A stretch of 64,000 nt of DNA, taken from assembly GCA_913060675.1 (NCBI GenBank), contig CAJXUS010000015.1, forward strand, positions 1 through 64,000, written 5' to 3'. Each line of letters opens with the position of its first letter. Position 1 is the stretch's first letter. Both the position numbers and the translations under genes were made by a program. The notes beneath the pieces are model-generated. The model did no database searches. It saw only the letters and a list, made by a program, of their open reading frames with translations, and was not told where the DNA came from. Shown one piece after another: positions 45,381 through 55,418 of the stretch. The stretch is from an uncultured Rhodospirillales bacterium (lineage in GTDB: Bacteria > Pseudomonadota > Alphaproteobacteria > Kiloniellales > Kiloniellaceae).

Positions 45381-46763
45381 ATGGAACAGTTGGCTCTTTT
45401 CTTCGCTTTGCTATTCCTCACAGTACTGGGATTTATCCTGGGAAAAGGGCGAGCAGTTGCGTTATCTGGTCAATCAGATCAACCTCTCCACTCCAGGCTT
45501 CCATACTATGGCCTCTACACTGCCATTTGGTGTGGATTACCCAGCCTTCTTATTATGGCTGGATGGATGATTTTTGAGCCCCAGATTGCTGAAATATTGG
45601 TTAAATCTCAACTGAAAGAAGCCAACCAGTCTCTTTCTGCTGATCAGCTTTCTCTCTATATCAATGACGTTATAAATCTTGCTTCTGGTGGTATCCTCAG
45701 TCGAGAACCTGATGAAAGTATATTGGAAGCTGCCGAAAGTTATCATCTGTTCAAGCAAATCAGTTATTTTGCAATGGCTGTGGTTGCAATATCAGTTTCT
45801 CTCGTTACGCTTTTTGGTAGTCTACGAAAAATAAGCCCCACGCTCCGCGCCCGCAATAAGGTTGAGAAAGTCATCTCTGTAATTATGATGATTTCCTCCC
45901 TAATCGCAATCTTAACCACCCTTGGCATCGTTCTTTCTCTCATCTTTGAAACACTTCGTTTCTTTGAGAAAGTTCCCTTTTTCGATTTCATCTTTGGAAC
46001 TCATTGGAGCCCCCAAACAGCCCTGAGAAGTGACCAAGTCGGAGGATCGGGATCCTTTGGCGCGATCCCGCTCTTTGCCGGGACGATGCTCATCACCTTC
46101 ATCTGTATGGTCATCGCGATACCAGTTGGTCTCATGTCCGCGATTTACATGTCGGAATATGCTGGTAAAAATTTCAGAGCCTTTGCCAAGCCGGTCTTGG
46201 AAATTCTCGCGGGTATTCCAACAGTGGTTTACGGCTTTTTTGCTGCTCTGACAGTCGCACCGTTCTTCAGAAATACAGGAACGATGCTTGGTCTGGATGT
46301 TTCCTCAGAATCAGCCCTTGCAGCAGGGGCTGTCATGGGAATCATGATCATCCCTTTTATATCGTCACTTTCTGATGACGTCATGAATTCTGTGCCACAA
46401 TCACTACGTGATGCTTCTTATGCCATGGGCGCAACCAAATCTGAAACCATCACAAAAGTTATTATCCCAGCCGCCTTACCTGGCATTGTTGGTGCTATCT
46501 TACTGGCGATGAGCCGCGCGATAGGTGAGACAATGATCGTGGTTATGGCCGCCGGTCTTGCTGCAAATTTAACTGCGAACCCTCTCGAAGCCGTCACCAC
46601 AGTAACAGTTCAAATTGTAACCTTGTTAGTCGGCGACCAAGAGTTCGACAGCGCCAAAACCCTCGCGGCCTTTGCGCTTGGCTTATTACTCTTTGTCGTC
46701 ACACTTTCCATGAACGTTGTAGCCCTTAAAGTGGTCCGTAAATATCGTGAAAAATATGACTGA
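45381..46763 (+). CDS. pstC: Phosphate ABC transporter permease PstC
   Basis: A 460-residue inner-membrane permease. Residues 1-190 form the alphaproteobacterial N-terminal extension (PstC_N type) with several transmembrane segments and a periplasmic stretch; E. coli PstC is about 320 residues. The conserved permease domain follows (about 240-450), with PVGLMSAIYMSEYA and the EAA loop near 340 (SLRDASYAMGATKSETI). The end overlaps pstA by eight bases, so the subunits are coupled. Confidence 0.93.
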   Translation: MEQLALFFALLFLTVLGFILGKGRAVALSGQSDQPLHSRLPYYGLYTAIWCGLPSLLIMAGWMIFEPQIAEILVKSQLKEANQSLSADQLSLYINDVINLASGGILSREPDESILEAAESYHLFKQISYFAMAVVAISVSLVTLFGSLRKISPTLRARNKVEKVISVIMMISSLIAILTTLGIVLSLIFETLRFFEKVPFFDFIFGTHWSPQTALRSDQVGGSGSFGAIPLFAGTMLITFICMVIAIPVGLMSAIYMSEYAGKNFRAFAKPVLEILAGIPTVVYGFFAALTVAPFFRNTGTMLGLDVSSESALAAGAVMGIMIIPFISSLSDDVMNSVPQSLRDASYAMGATKSETITKVIIPAALPGIVGAILLAMSRAIGETMIVVMAAGLAANLTANPLEAVTTVTVQIVTLLVGDQEFDSAKTLAAFALGLLLFVVTLSMNVVALKVVRKYREKYD

Positions 46764-48057
46764 TAACACGCCACACATAGAGACCGGTCCCCTAGAGATT
46801 AATCAGGCACTTTTAAAAAAGCGCAATGCTCGTGAGATCCGCTTTCGCCTTTATGGTTTGAGCGCTGTTCTCACAGCTATCATGGTTCTCTGCCTTTTAT
46901 TAACCTCAATAATCTCCAAGGGTTATACCGCCTTTGAGCAGACCTACATTCTAATCGATGTACGTCTTGATACCGAAACCATTGATCCAAAGGGAACCAA
47001 TCGGCTCGAGGACCTCGCCGCGGCGAGTTATAAGAGCCTGTTACGTGCCGCTCTCAGAGAACAATTCCCCGGCATCGAGGGCCGACGTGAAAAGCGTCAA
47101 CTCTATGGTATTTTAGGAACCTCAGCTGATTATGATGTTCGCGATGCCGTTCTTGATAACCCTAAGCTTGTGGGCACTACAGCAACTATCGCGGTAAAGG
47201 CTTCTGACGATGTTGATAGCTATTTTAAAGGCTATATTTCCCGTGATGTTCCCGAGGATAATCGCAAGGTAAAAGACCTCGAACTGATCTGGCTCGATAC
47301 CTTTCAAGCCGATGACCGTATTATCAAGAAATTCAACGTGGATTTTTTCACCAACGGAGATTCTCGTGAGCCTGAAGAAGCGGGCATTTTAGGAGCCGTC
47401 ATTGGCTCTCTCTATACCTTGGCAATTACGCTCGCCCTTTGTTTTCCAATTGGTGTTTTAACCGCGATTTACCTTGAAGAGTTTGCCCCAACGAACCGAT
47501 GGACCGATATTATTGAAGTTAACATCAATAATCTCGCCGCTGTGCCTTCAATCGTTTTTGGCCTACTCGGTCTGGCAATTTTTCTAAACTTCTTTGGCTT
47601 ACCCCGTTCTGCCCCACTTGTAGGGGGAATGGTCCTTGCCCTTATGACGCTGCCAACGATTATTATTGCCTCACGCGCGGCCCTAAAGGCCGTACCACCT
47701 TCCATACGTGAAGCGGCCCTTGGTATTGGTGCATCACGGATGCAAACGGTCTTCCACCACGTCCTCCCTCTCGCAATGCCTGGAATCTTAACGGGAACTA
47801 TTCTTGGAATGGCGCAGGCTTTGGGTGAAACAGCCCCGCTTCTTATGATCGGAATGGTGGCCTTTATTGCTGACATTCCAAGTAGTATGGGCGATGCTGC
47901 CACAGTTCTCCCGGTACAGATTTTTCTGTGGGCCGATAGTCCGGAACGTGGATTTGTAGAAAAAACTTCAGCAGCCATTATGGTCTTGCTGGCCTTCCTT
48001 GTCGTCATGAACGCAATCGCAGTTATTTTGCGCAAGCGTTTTGAACGCCGCTGGTAA
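46756..48057 (+). CDS. pstA: Phosphate ABC transporter permease PstA
   Basis: A 433-residue inner-membrane permease. The N-terminal 200 residues carry the DUF3333-type extension found in alphaproteobacterial PstA (transmembrane helix near 35-55, then a periplasmic region). The permease core follows with [13 protein letters not shown] near 235 and the EAA loop [18 protein letters not shown] near 315. I chose ATG at 46756, inside the end of pstC, rather than GTG at 46747. It pairs with PstC to form the phosphate channel. Confidence 0.93.
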   Translation: MTDNTPHIETGPLEINQALLKKRNAREIRFRLYGLSAVLTAIMVLCLLLTSIISKGYTAFEQTYILIDVRLDTETIDPKGTNRLEDLAAASYKSLLRAALREQFPGIEGRREKRQLYGILGTSADYDVRDAVLDNPKLVGTTATIAVKASDDVDSYFKGYISRDVPEDNRKVKDLELIWLDTFQADDRIIKKFNVDFFTNGDSREPEEAGILGAVIGSLYTLAITLALCFPIGVLTAIYLEEFAPTNRWTDIIEVNINNLAAVPSIVFGLLGLAIFLNFFGLPRSAPLVGGMVLALMTLPTIIIASRAALKAVPPSIREAALGIGASRMQTVFHHVLPLAMPGILTGTILGMAQALGETAPLLMIGMVAFIADIPSSMGDAATVLPVQIFLWADSPERGFVEKTSAAIMVLLAFLVVMNAIAVILRKRFERRW

Positions 48058-48073
48058 GTTTAGGAAAATAGGA

Positions 48074-48886
48074 ATGTCCTCCGCTATGGATATGCAAAAT
48101 TTTAACATCATCAACGATCCCATTACGTCCGAGCCTAAAATTATCGCGCGTGATGTGAACGTGTTTTATGGTGCGAGCCAAGCCCTGAAATCCATCAATT
48201 TGGATATTGGTGCCAACGAAGTCACTTCTCTGATCGGTCCATCCGGGTGCGGTAAGTCAACCTTCCTACGCTGCTTGAACCGCATGAACGATGTAATCGA
48301 AAACTGTATGGTCGAGGGCCGAATTAATCTCGATGGGATAGATATTTACAATTCTGGCTTGGATCCCGTTCTATTGCGGGCAAGGGTCGGAATGGTTTTT
48401 CAAAAACCAAATCCGTTCCCAAAGTCAATTTATGATAATGTTGCTTACGGCCCCAAATTACACGGGACAGTGAGTAATAAAGATGAGCTCGATGAACGCG
48501 TAGAGAAAAGTCTTCGCCGTGCAGGCCTATGGGATGAAGTCAAAGATCGCCTGGACAAACCAGGAACTGGACTTTCCGGTGGCCAACAGCAAAGACTTTG
48601 CATCGCACGGGCTATCGCGATTAACCCAGAGGTTATCCTCATGGATGAACCTTGTTCTGCTCTCGATCCCATTGCCACGGCAAAGATCGAAGAACTGATA
48701 GATGAGCTTCGGAAAAGGTTTACGATTGTTATTGTAACCCACTCAATGCAACAAGCAGCACGCGTGTCTCAAAAGACTGCTTTTTTCCATATGGGTGAAG
48801 TGGTTGAAGTAGGCGAAACAGACAAACTATTTACAAGCCCCCAAGACGATCGCACCCAAGGGTACATTACAGGACGCTTTGGTTAA
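48074..48886 (+). CDS. pstB: Phosphate ABC transporter ATPase PstB
   Basis: A 270-residue ABC ATPase that powers phosphate uptake. It has Walker [13 protein letters not shown] near residue 54, signature [15 protein letters not shown] near 160 and Walker [14 protein letters not shown] near 180, followed by the switch His in VTHSMQQA. The CSALDP form is diagnostic of PstB. The start ATG at 48074 has AGGA eight bases upstream; a longer reading from TTG inside pstA is not needed. It is followed by phoU at 11 bases. Confidence 0.96.
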   Translation: MSSAMDMQNFNIINDPITSEPKIIARDVNVFYGASQALKSINLDIGANEVTSLIGPSGCGKSTFLRCLNRMNDVIENCMVEGRINLDGIDIYNSGLDPVLLRARVGMVFQKPNPFPKSIYDNVAYGPKLHGTVSNKDELDERVEKSLRRAGLWDEVKDRLDKPGTGLSGGQQQRLCIARAIAINPEVILMDEPCSALDPIATAKIEELIDELRKRFTIVIVTHSMQQAARVSQKTAFFHMGEVVEVGETDKLFTSPQDDRTQGYITGRFG

Positions 48887-48897
48887 GGATTATGGAT

Positions 48898-49650
48898 ATG
48901 CCCGAAACACAAGACCATATCGTCAGCTCTTTTGATAAAGAACTCCGTACCATACATGAAATTATCATTCGTATGGGCGGTATGGCGGAAAACCAGCTTG
49001 CAGAGGCCGTTGACGCACTTGTACAACGCGATAGCGCCAAGGCTGAGCTGGTAAGAGCAGAAGATGCTAAAATTGATGAGCTCGAGGAAGAACTGGAATC
49101 AGCGGTTGTACAATTGATCGCTCTTCGACAGCCTGTGGCAAATGATTTACGAGCAGTGATTTCTGCCCTCAAAATCTCTTCTGATCTCGAACGTATTGGA
49201 GATTACGCCAAAAACATTGCAAAACGCAGCATCGCCATCAATCAGATGCCCCCGCAAAAATCAGTCACAACCATTATGCGGATGTCTCGATTGGTTCAGG
49301 AAATCGTCAAGGATACTCTTGATGCATTCTCGACCAGCGATAAAGACAGAGCGATTGATGTCTGGCACCGAGACGAAGAAGTCGATGAAATGTACACCTC
49401 GCTATTTCGCGAGCTCCTGACCTACATGATGGAAGATCCACGAAATATCAGTGCCTGCACCCACATGCTGTTTATCGCAAAAAATATCGAACGCATGGGA
49501 GACCATGCAACCAATATCGCTGAAACAATTTACTATCTATCAACAGGTGAACGCCTGGAAGGTAAACGCCCCAAGGGGGATAGAACATCCTTTCAAGTAC
49601 TTACACCCGATAGTAATGGCCCCGATAATGACCGTGAAATAGAAATTTAA
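48898..49650 (+). CDS. phoU: Phosphate transport regulator PhoU
   Basis: A 250-residue all-helical protein with two PhoU repeats (about 12-105 and 115-220). It carries metal-binding ExxxD-type motifs (D-L-E-R-I-G-D-Y-A and N-I-E-R-M-G-D-H-A). PhoU links PstSCAB to PhoR and represses PhoB signalling when phosphate is plentiful. Two ATG codons exist; 48898 is favoured because AAGGA is eight bases before it and only two bases before the earlier one (48892). It ends close to phoB. Confidence 0.95.
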   Translation: MPETQDHIVSSFDKELRTIHEIIIRMGGMAENQLAEAVDALVQRDSAKAELVRAEDAKIDELEEELESAVVQLIALRQPVANDLRAVISALKISSDLERIGDYAKNIAKRSIAINQMPPQKSVTTIMRMSRLVQEIVKDTLDAFSTSDKDRAIDVWHRDEEVDEMYTSLFRELLTYMMEDPRNISACTHMLFIAKNIERMGDHATNIAETIYYLSTGERLEGKRPKGDRTSFQVLTPDSNGPDNDREIEI

Positions 49651-49675
49651 TGTAATGGAAAAAAAGGACCTTTCC

Positions 49676-50371
49676 ATGAAGCCCCTAGCTTTGATCATTG
49701 AAGATGAGCTCGCACTCACAACCTTACTCCGCTACAACCTTGAAAAAGAAGGTTTTCGTGTCAACGAAGCCCACGATGGCGAAGAGGCCCTCCTCCGTGC
49801 AAAAGAAGAAGCACCAGATCTGATTTTACTGGACTGGATGTTACCCCTTCTCTCAGGTATCGAGGTCTGTCGCCAGCTTCGGCGTTTACCCGAAACCAAA
49901 GTGGTCCCGATCATCATGCTGACAGCACGCGGAGAAGAAACCGACAAGATCAGAGGTCTTGATTCCGGTGCAGATGACTATATGACCAAGCCCTTTTCAC
50001 CTGCGGAGCTCATTGCTCGTATTCGCGCTATCATGCGCCGGAGCAAGCCAGAAACGGTAACCGAAGCTTTGGCTTTTGAAGACATCAATATGGATCTTGC
50101 CGCCTATAAAGTTTACCGTGGCGAGCGTGAAGTTCACTTGGGCCCAACCGAATTCAAACTGTTGCGCCATCTTATGCAAAATCCAGGACGCGTATTCAGC
50201 CGTGAACAGCTTTTAGATTCAGTCTGGGGCCACGATGTTTACGTAGAGCCTCGTACCGTTGACGTTCATATCAGACGTTTACGCAAAGTCTTAAACGAAG
50301 GCCCCGAGCTCGACCTCATTCGCACTGTCCGCTCCGCTGGCTACGCGCTTGATCGGTCTAAAGCAGCATAA
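49676..50371 (+). CDS. phoB: Phosphate regulon response regulator PhoB
   Basis: A 231-residue OmpR/PhoB-family response regulator. The receiver domain (1-120) has the acidic pair E9/D10, phosphoacceptor Asp53 (ILLDWMLP) and Lys near 103 (MTKPFSP). The winged helix is at 130-228, with L-G-P-T-E-F-K-L-L and DVHIRRLRKVL. ATG at 49676 is supported by AGGA seven bases upstream; an ATG at 49655 lacks a ribosome site. It ends the pho/pst unit, before a terminator. Confidence 0.96.
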   Translation: MKPLALIIEDELALTTLLRYNLEKEGFRVNEAHDGEEALLRAKEEAPDLILLDWMLPLLSGIEVCRQLRRLPETKVVPIIMLTARGEETDKIRGLDSGADDYMTKPFSPAELIARIRAIMRRSKPETVTEALAFEDINMDLAAYKVYRGEREVHLGPTEFKLLRHLMQNPGRVFSREQLLDSVWGHDVYVEPRTVDVHIRRLRKVLNEGPELDLIRTVRSAGYALDRSKAA

Positions 50372-50403
50372 TTCCTTTTTAAGACGAGGAATTGACTACA
50401 TAG

Positions 50404-50431
50404 AATGGCCGTGTTCATCGCGGCCATTTTT
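50404..50431 (+). terminator. Rho-independent terminator after phoB
   Basis: ATGGCCG and CGGCCAT arms are followed by five T residues, 33 bases after the phoB stop. It ends the phosphate cluster. Confidence 0.9.
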
Positions 50432-50600
50432 ATATCAACTCTCTTATTTACTTATTAAAATTATGATTATTACCAATATCCCCGGCTGTAGTTAGGCGCT
50501 TTACTCCCTTTTTTACATACTTTATCGCGCCCGATATGGATGGCACCGTATCCTTCTGTTATCTTGCTATATAAAATCTAAAACATTATGGGATACCATT

Positions 50601-51578
50601 GTGAAGAATGCCTATTATTTGATCATAAGCAGTCTTATTTTTATCTCTATTCTTGCAGGGTGCAGTTCTCAACAGAAATCTAAAACCACGACGGCTCAAC
50701 CCTCTTCCACAATCACACCCTCTGACAGTACAACGTCAGTAGAAAACCCAGGTTTCCTCACCGACAATAAAATGGCTCGGCTTGAAGCAAGGGAATATCC
50801 CTGGAGCTCGCTTGGCCGTCTTAATGTTGCAGGCCGCCATTTTTGTAACGGTGTTATGGTTGGAAAGAACAAACTATTAGCCCCAGCGTCATGTCTTTAT
50901 GACTTAGTGGAAGGGCGATGGTTCCAGCCAAAGGAAATGGTTTTTGTCGCTGGTTATCAAAGAGATGATTCAACGATATTTTCACCCGCTGACAGCTACC
51001 AGATCGCACAGGGTTTTGTGCCCCAAAACAAGAGTTTGAAATCTCTGCTCAACAACTGGACTTTGATCAGCCTGTCAGTACCATTAGGCGAACATACCGG
51101 CTGGGCTGGTGTGCGGAATAACGCTACAGAACAAGACTTAACAATGATGGCGGGGTATCGCCGTGGATGGGAACACGTACAGGCTCTTTTCCCCTTGTGT
51201 AACCAATCAGCCGTTAAAAAAGATAAGTGTCCACAACGCAGTGACGGCCCTTTGAACCGCTATATTGTCGAAGCCAACGGGCTTTTCTTGGCACCAAATC
51301 ATCCAATTGCCTCCAGAACCTATACTCTTTGGAATTTGCCCACATCTCCTCAAGCACCCAAAAGATTTAACTATGTTTCCTCGATACCTAAAGATAGCGT
51401 GCAGCGACTTTTGGTTGATTTGGGTTATCTGGATAGGACCTCACCAGACATCAAAGCCGCGACATCTGCAGCACAAAACGAGCTTGGATCTACTCAAAGC
51501 GGGCTGCCCGATGCCAATACCCTTTATTTACTCTTGAGAGAATTAAACAGAGTACGCAACGGCAGCCCCGTATCATAA
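50601..51578 (+). CDS. Lipoprotein with degenerate trypsin-like domain and C-terminal peptidoglycan-binding-like domain
   Basis: A 325-residue lipoprotein (lipobox LAGC, Cys21) with a Ser/Thr-rich linker to residue 50. Residues 60-250 follow the trypsin-like fold of secreted alphaproteobacterial S1 peptidases: FCNGVMVGKNKLLAPASCLYD corresponds to the usual T-A-A-H-C-L-Y-D region, but the catalytic His is Ser97. The Asp position reads NNWTLISL (Asn152 for Asp). The Ser region is CPQRSDGPL (Ser214 kept). Two of three triad residues are thus lost. The last 60 residues resemble a PG_binding_1 repeat (VQRLLVDLGYLD). It is probably a non-enzymatic cell-envelope protein anchored to the membrane. Confidence 0.72.
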   Translation: MKNAYYLIISSLIFISILAGCSSQQKSKTTTAQPSSTITPSDSTTSVENPGFLTDNKMARLEAREYPWSSLGRLNVAGRHFCNGVMVGKNKLLAPASCLYDLVEGRWFQPKEMVFVAGYQRDDSTIFSPADSYQIAQGFVPQNKSLKSLLNNWTLISLSVPLGEHTGWAGVRNNATEQDLTMMAGYRRGWEHVQALFPLCNQSAVKKDKCPQRSDGPLNRYIVEANGLFLAPNHPIASRTYTLWNLPTSPQAPKRFNYVSSIPKDSVQRLLVDLGYLDRTSPDIKAATSAAQNELGSTQSGLPDANTLYLLLRELNRVRNGSPVS

Positions 51579-51734
51579 GATCTAAAACTTAATCTACTGA
51601 AACAATACTGCCAGGACCGTTTTTTGACTCCAAGGCTTATAGGGCGGTACAAACCCCCTCGGTTGCTGGCCATTATAAGCTGGTTACCCATAGGTAATGG
51701 CCGATTCTTAGTCAAACTTTGAGAGTTAATTATT

Positions 51735-52697
51735 GTGACGTTAATCCTGGCCCCAATGGAGGGGCTCGTCGATGCTCAAATACGCGAAATCCTGACCTCT
51801 ATTGGTGGGGTAGACCGCTGTGTGACCGAGTTTATCCGGGTTAACGACCAAGTTTTACCTCCAAAAATATTTTATCGATTTGCGCCAGAACTTCATAACA
51901 ATTGTCGAACTACATCGGGTACTCCCGTGGCTATTCAGCTTCTTGGCAGCAATCCATCTGTTTTGGCTGATACGGCTCTTTTGGCCGTAAAACTCGGCGC
52001 ACCAGCCATAGACCTCAACTTTGGCTGCCCATCCAAGACAGTGAACAGAAACAAAGGGGGGTCAGTTCTCTTAAAAGAACCCGAGCTCATCCACACGATT
52101 ATAAAAGCGGTACGGGATGCGGTCCCTATCCACATTCCAGTGACCGCAAAAATGCGGTTGGGATACGAAGACAAATCTTTGGCACTGGATAATGCTTGGG
52201 CTATTCAAGATGCCGGCGCAACAGAAGTATGCGTTCATGCCCGAACAAAGGTTGAAGGCTACAAACCGCCTGCCCATTGGGAATGGATTGCGCGTATCCG
52301 AGAAGTGTTGAAGATTAATGTCGTAGCCAATGGAGATATCTGTTCTTTAGAGGACTATCAGCGCTGTAGATCCATAAGTGGCTGTGAAGACGTCATGATC
52401 GGACGCGGCTTAATGGCTTTTCCCGATCTCGCCTTAATCATTGCCAACCATCAAGCAGGTAATCCAATAAACCCTGCATCTTGGGAGGATTTACTTCCCG
52501 TTATTCAGAACTTCTATCAAGAAACCAGCAAACAACTCCCACCTAAACACGGTCCCGGGCGCCTTAAACAGTGGCTTAAATTTTTAAGAAACCAATATCC
52601 CGAAGCGCAAACGTTGTTTGATGCTATCAGAGGTATACAAGACCCGCAGGAAATAGCAGATATTCTTGATCCGCAGGTTTTGAGAAAAGTAGGTTAG
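51735..52697 (+). CDS. tRNA-dihydrouridine synthase (DusC-like)
   Basis: A 320-residue FMN-dependent enzyme that reduces uridine to dihydrouridine in tRNA. Visible motifs are APMEGLVD at residues 6-13, the catalytic-cysteine region LNFGCPSKTVNRNKGGS near 95-110, K-M-R-L-G near 140, HARTKVEGY near 170 and the phosphate-binding V-M-I-G-R-G near 220. The APMEG start and the length point to the DusC branch (U16) rather than DusA or DusB. The start is GTG at 51735 with a GAGAG element upstream. The stop overlaps the convergent monooxygenase gene by four bases. Confidence 0.9.
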   Translation: MTLILAPMEGLVDAQIREILTSIGGVDRCVTEFIRVNDQVLPPKIFYRFAPELHNNCRTTSGTPVAIQLLGSNPSVLADTALLAVKLGAPAIDLNFGCPSKTVNRNKGGSVLLKEPELIHTIIKAVRDAVPIHIPVTAKMRLGYEDKSLALDNAWAIQDAGATEVCVHARTKVEGYKPPAHWEWIARIREVLKINVVANGDICSLEDYQRCRSISGCEDVMIGRGLMAFPDLALIIANHQAGNPINPASWEDLLPVIQNFYQETSKQLPPKHGPGRLKQWLKFLRNQYPEAQTLFDAIRGIQDPQEIADILDPQVLRKVG

Positions 52698-53839
52698 AAA
52701 GCTTTATCGATAAGCGGTCGCCAACCAGAGGCCAAAATCTTCGCGCCTGCAGCTGTCATTAGCTTGTTACGTAAGAATACAAGTGGCCGAGCTTTAAGCC
52801 GGGCCAAGCCCATGCGCTTTAAAGATTGATGTTGTACCCATTGCGCTCTTTCAATTCTACGTGCTTGATAAGCAACCAAAGCCTCTTGAATAGAGGATTT
52901 GTTTTCTAGCTCATCTGCAAGAACCAAGGCATCTTCCATGGCCATACTCGCCCCTTGAGCCATCGTAGGCAGAGTTCCGTGCGCAGCATCACCCACAAGA
53001 ACACAAGCGCCCTTCACCCACTGCGGAACCAACATTTGCATAAGATCACCGGGTAATACGGGTCCATCCTGTTCCAACTGTTTGAGGATACCGGGAACTA
53101 AACCGCCAAATTCAGTAAATTCTCGTTGAATCACTTCAACATCACTCGTGAGGCTATTGGGGGATACAAACTTACCTGTGGGATCAGACAACGACGCAAA
53201 AACATAAGCCCTGTCATTGCCTATAGGCATCAGAAGGAAGACCTTACCCCCGCCCAACATAAAGTGGGGTTCAGTAAGGTTTGTAATTTTCGTGGTCCAG
53301 CGCCAACACGTGATATCAGCAGAAACAGGTTTTAATTCAGGCCCGAACAACATTCCCCTAGTCGAAGAGTTGATGCCATCCGCAGCAATAACGAGGTCAT
53401 ATTCACTGACTTTACCATCAGAGAATTCTACAGAAACTGAGGTGTCGGCAGTACTTTGCTTATGAGAAAGAGCTTTTATTTCACTCCCGAAACGAACGAG
53501 AACATTGCCAGCTTTATCGACCAGTATTTTATGAAAGGCATCCCGTGAGATTCCCTGAAATTGGGGCCAAGTATCATCCGAAAGATTCAAACTAAAAAGC
53601 TTGTTATCCTTCTGATCACAATATCGAATTTCATGAAAAGTAAAGGATTGAGCCTCTACGGCCTCCCGTATACCAAGCCGATCCATCGGGACAACAGCGT
53701 TCCCAGGCAAATGCAATCCTGCCCCTCCAGAACGCCAGCCGGAATGCTTCTCAATAATCTCAGCTTCAATGCCTTTTTCCTTAAGTGCGATAGCAGTCGA
53801 AAGCCCTGCGATGCCCCCACCAACAATAAGAACGCGCAC
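52694..53839 (-). CDS. FAD-dependent monooxygenase (PHBH/NahG-like)
   Basis: A 381-residue flavoprotein aromatic hydroxylase. It has GxGxxG in VGGGIAGLSTAIAL near the N-terminus, the DG motif D-L-V-I-A-A-D-G-I-N near 155 and the FAD-ribityl motif LVGDAAHGTLPTMAQGAS near 285. Relatives include salicylate and 3-hydroxybenzoate hydroxylases; the substrate is not evident. The start GTG immediately follows the stop of the upstream permease gene (TAAGTG), so the two are co-translated. The function may relate to that permease's cargo, or the two may be joined by chance. Confidence 0.85.
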   Translation of the reverse strand: MRVLIVGGGIAGLSTAIALKEKGIEAEIIEKHSGWRSGGAGLHLPGNAVVPMDRLGIREAVEAQSFTFHEIRYCDQKDNKLFSLNLSDDTWPQFQGISRDAFHKILVDKAGNVLVRFGSEIKALSHKQSTADTSVSVEFSDGKVSEYDLVIAADGINSSTRGMLFGPELKPVSADITCWRWTTKITNLTEPHFMLGGGKVFLLMPIGNDRAYVFASLSDPTGKFVSPNSLTSDVEVIQREFTEFGGLVPGILKQLEQDGPVLPGDLMQMLVPQWVKGACVLVGDAAHGTLPTMAQGASMAMEDALVLADELENKSSIQEALVAYQARRIERAQWVQHQSLKRMGLARLKARPLVFLRNKLMTAAGAKILASGWRPLIDKAF

Positions 53840-55195
53840 TTATTCACCAGCCTTTGAGGCAAGATTCTCTTCGCCATCAAAACTCTTTTGTCGAGAATCA
53901 ATAACCATCAAAACCAACACCATCAGAATCGCCGGAATTCCCATCGCAGCAGCGTACAAAAAGAAAGTCGAATAATCTGTGTTATCTATAATTATTCCCG
54001 AAAATCCAGATATGAACTTTCCAGGTAAGGTCATGAGAGAACTGAAGAGAGCGTATTGAGTAGCGGTATAACTTCTGTTTACCAGACTAGACAAATAAGC
54101 AATGAACACTGCACTCGCGACACCATTGGCAAAATTGTCAGCTGTAATCGTGAGTGTTAAAAAATCAAGGGAATAGCCAACCTGTGCGAGGGCAGCAAAT
54201 AATACATTCGTCAGACATATGAGTATAGCACCTAAAAGCAGGACGGGGAGTAGTCCAACTCTCATCAACAATACACCGCCGACATAACCACCCAAAATGG
54301 TCATGAACAACCCAAATACTTTAGAAATGCTGGCTATTTCTGATTTAGAAAATCCAAGATCGATATATAGAGGATTTGCCATATTCCCCATAATAATATC
54401 GCTAATTTTATATACACCGATGAAAAAGAGAATAAATCCACCGGCCCATCCGTTACGTTTAAAGAAATCTACGAAAGGGTTGAGCACCATAGTTTGGGCT
54501 TTATCAACGTATTCATTCGCTTCTGCCAAATGAACTATATCGTCTTTAATTTCTATCTCATCGGGTTCATTGACAATTAAGACTGTGAACACACCAATAC
54601 CCATTAGCAAAGCCATCGCTTGATATGTAAGAACCCAAGAATAAAAATCTGCTAGGTAAAGAGCACCAGCCCCAGCTACGAGCATTGCTATGCGATAGCC
54701 CATCACATAGTTCGCTGCCATTGCACCTTGATATTCAGTGTCCATCGCTTCAATACGATAGGCATCAAGGCCAATGTCTTGTGTTGCAGCTGAAAACGCA
54801 ACGACAACACAGAAAATTGCCATCTGAAATAAATCTGTTGAAGGATCAGTAAAGGAAATCCCCAGTAGGCCGATAATAATACCCAACTGTCCGAGCAGCA
54901 TCCAAGATCGGCGCTTACCCAAAACGCCTAAAATTGGAATTTTTATATGATCGACTAGGGGAGCCCAAAGAACCTTGATCGAAAATGCAAGGCCAACCCA
55001 TGCAAAAAAACCAATTTCGGTACGAGAAACACCCGCTTCTCGGAGCCAAGTGTTCAGGGTCGAAAAAATGAGTAAAAAGGGGAGCCCAGCAGAAAAACCC
55101 AGAAATAGCATACCAACTACGCGGGGTTTGAAATAAACCTTGAGAGATTCAGCCCAATTGTGAACATGAGCTTTCTCAGTTTCTCGACTGACCAT
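53840..55195 (-). CDS. AmpG-like MFS permease
   Basis: A 451-residue major-facilitator protein with 12 or more predicted helices. The N-terminal region is AmpG-like: PRVVGMLFLGFSAGLPFLLIF, then TEIGFFAWVG and W-A-P-L-V-D near 85. AmpG carries GlcNAc-anhydromuropeptides into the cytoplasm for cell-wall recycling. There is an extra about 30-residue acidic loop in the middle (I-E-I-K-D-D). Muropeptide transport fits the fold, but an unrelated substrate is possible, as the co-encoded gene is an aromatic-type monooxygenase. Confidence 0.83.
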   Translation of the reverse strand: MVSRETEKAHVHNWAESLKVYFKPRVVGMLFLGFSAGLPFLLIFSTLNTWLREAGVSRTEIGFFAWVGLAFSIKVLWAPLVDHIKIPILGVLGKRRSWMLLGQLGIIIGLLGISFTDPSTDLFQMAIFCVVVAFSAATQDIGLDAYRIEAMDTEYQGAMAANYVMGYRIAMLVAGAGALYLADFYSWVLTYQAMALLMGIGVFTVLIVNEPDEIEIKDDIVHLAEANEYVDKAQTMVLNPFVDFFKRNGWAGGFILFFIGVYKISDIIMGNMANPLYIDLGFSKSEIASISKVFGLFMTILGGYVGGVLLMRVGLLPVLLLGAILICLTNVLFAALAQVGYSLDFLTLTITADNFANGVASAVFIAYLSSLVNRSYTATQYALFSSLMTLPGKFISGFSGIIIDNTDYSTFFLYAAAMGIPAILMVLVLMVIDSRQKSFDGEENLASKAGE

Positions 55196-55418
55196 TCTAC
55201 AGATTTCCCCGGTGTTTAGCTTATCGTTAAAGATCTTTATGACCCTTTTAAGACTAAAGCTCTTTTAACAATTCAGGTAATCAAAAGTCACGTGTCAATA
55301 ATAGCCTAAGAGGTTTTTCTATGTCGAAAACTAGAATATGGCTATTACGAACCAAATCTCAGTGTTAAAGTTTTGACTAAGAGGTAAATATTTAACACTT
55401 ACACAGGATTAAGCTCAC

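Noticed and set aside
51668-51702. Nested inverted repeats (GGCCATTA/TAATGGCC and TTACC/GGTAA) before the dihydrouridine synthase gene
   Set aside because: They could form alternative hairpins, but arms are short and no leader peptide or known riboswitch pattern is visible.
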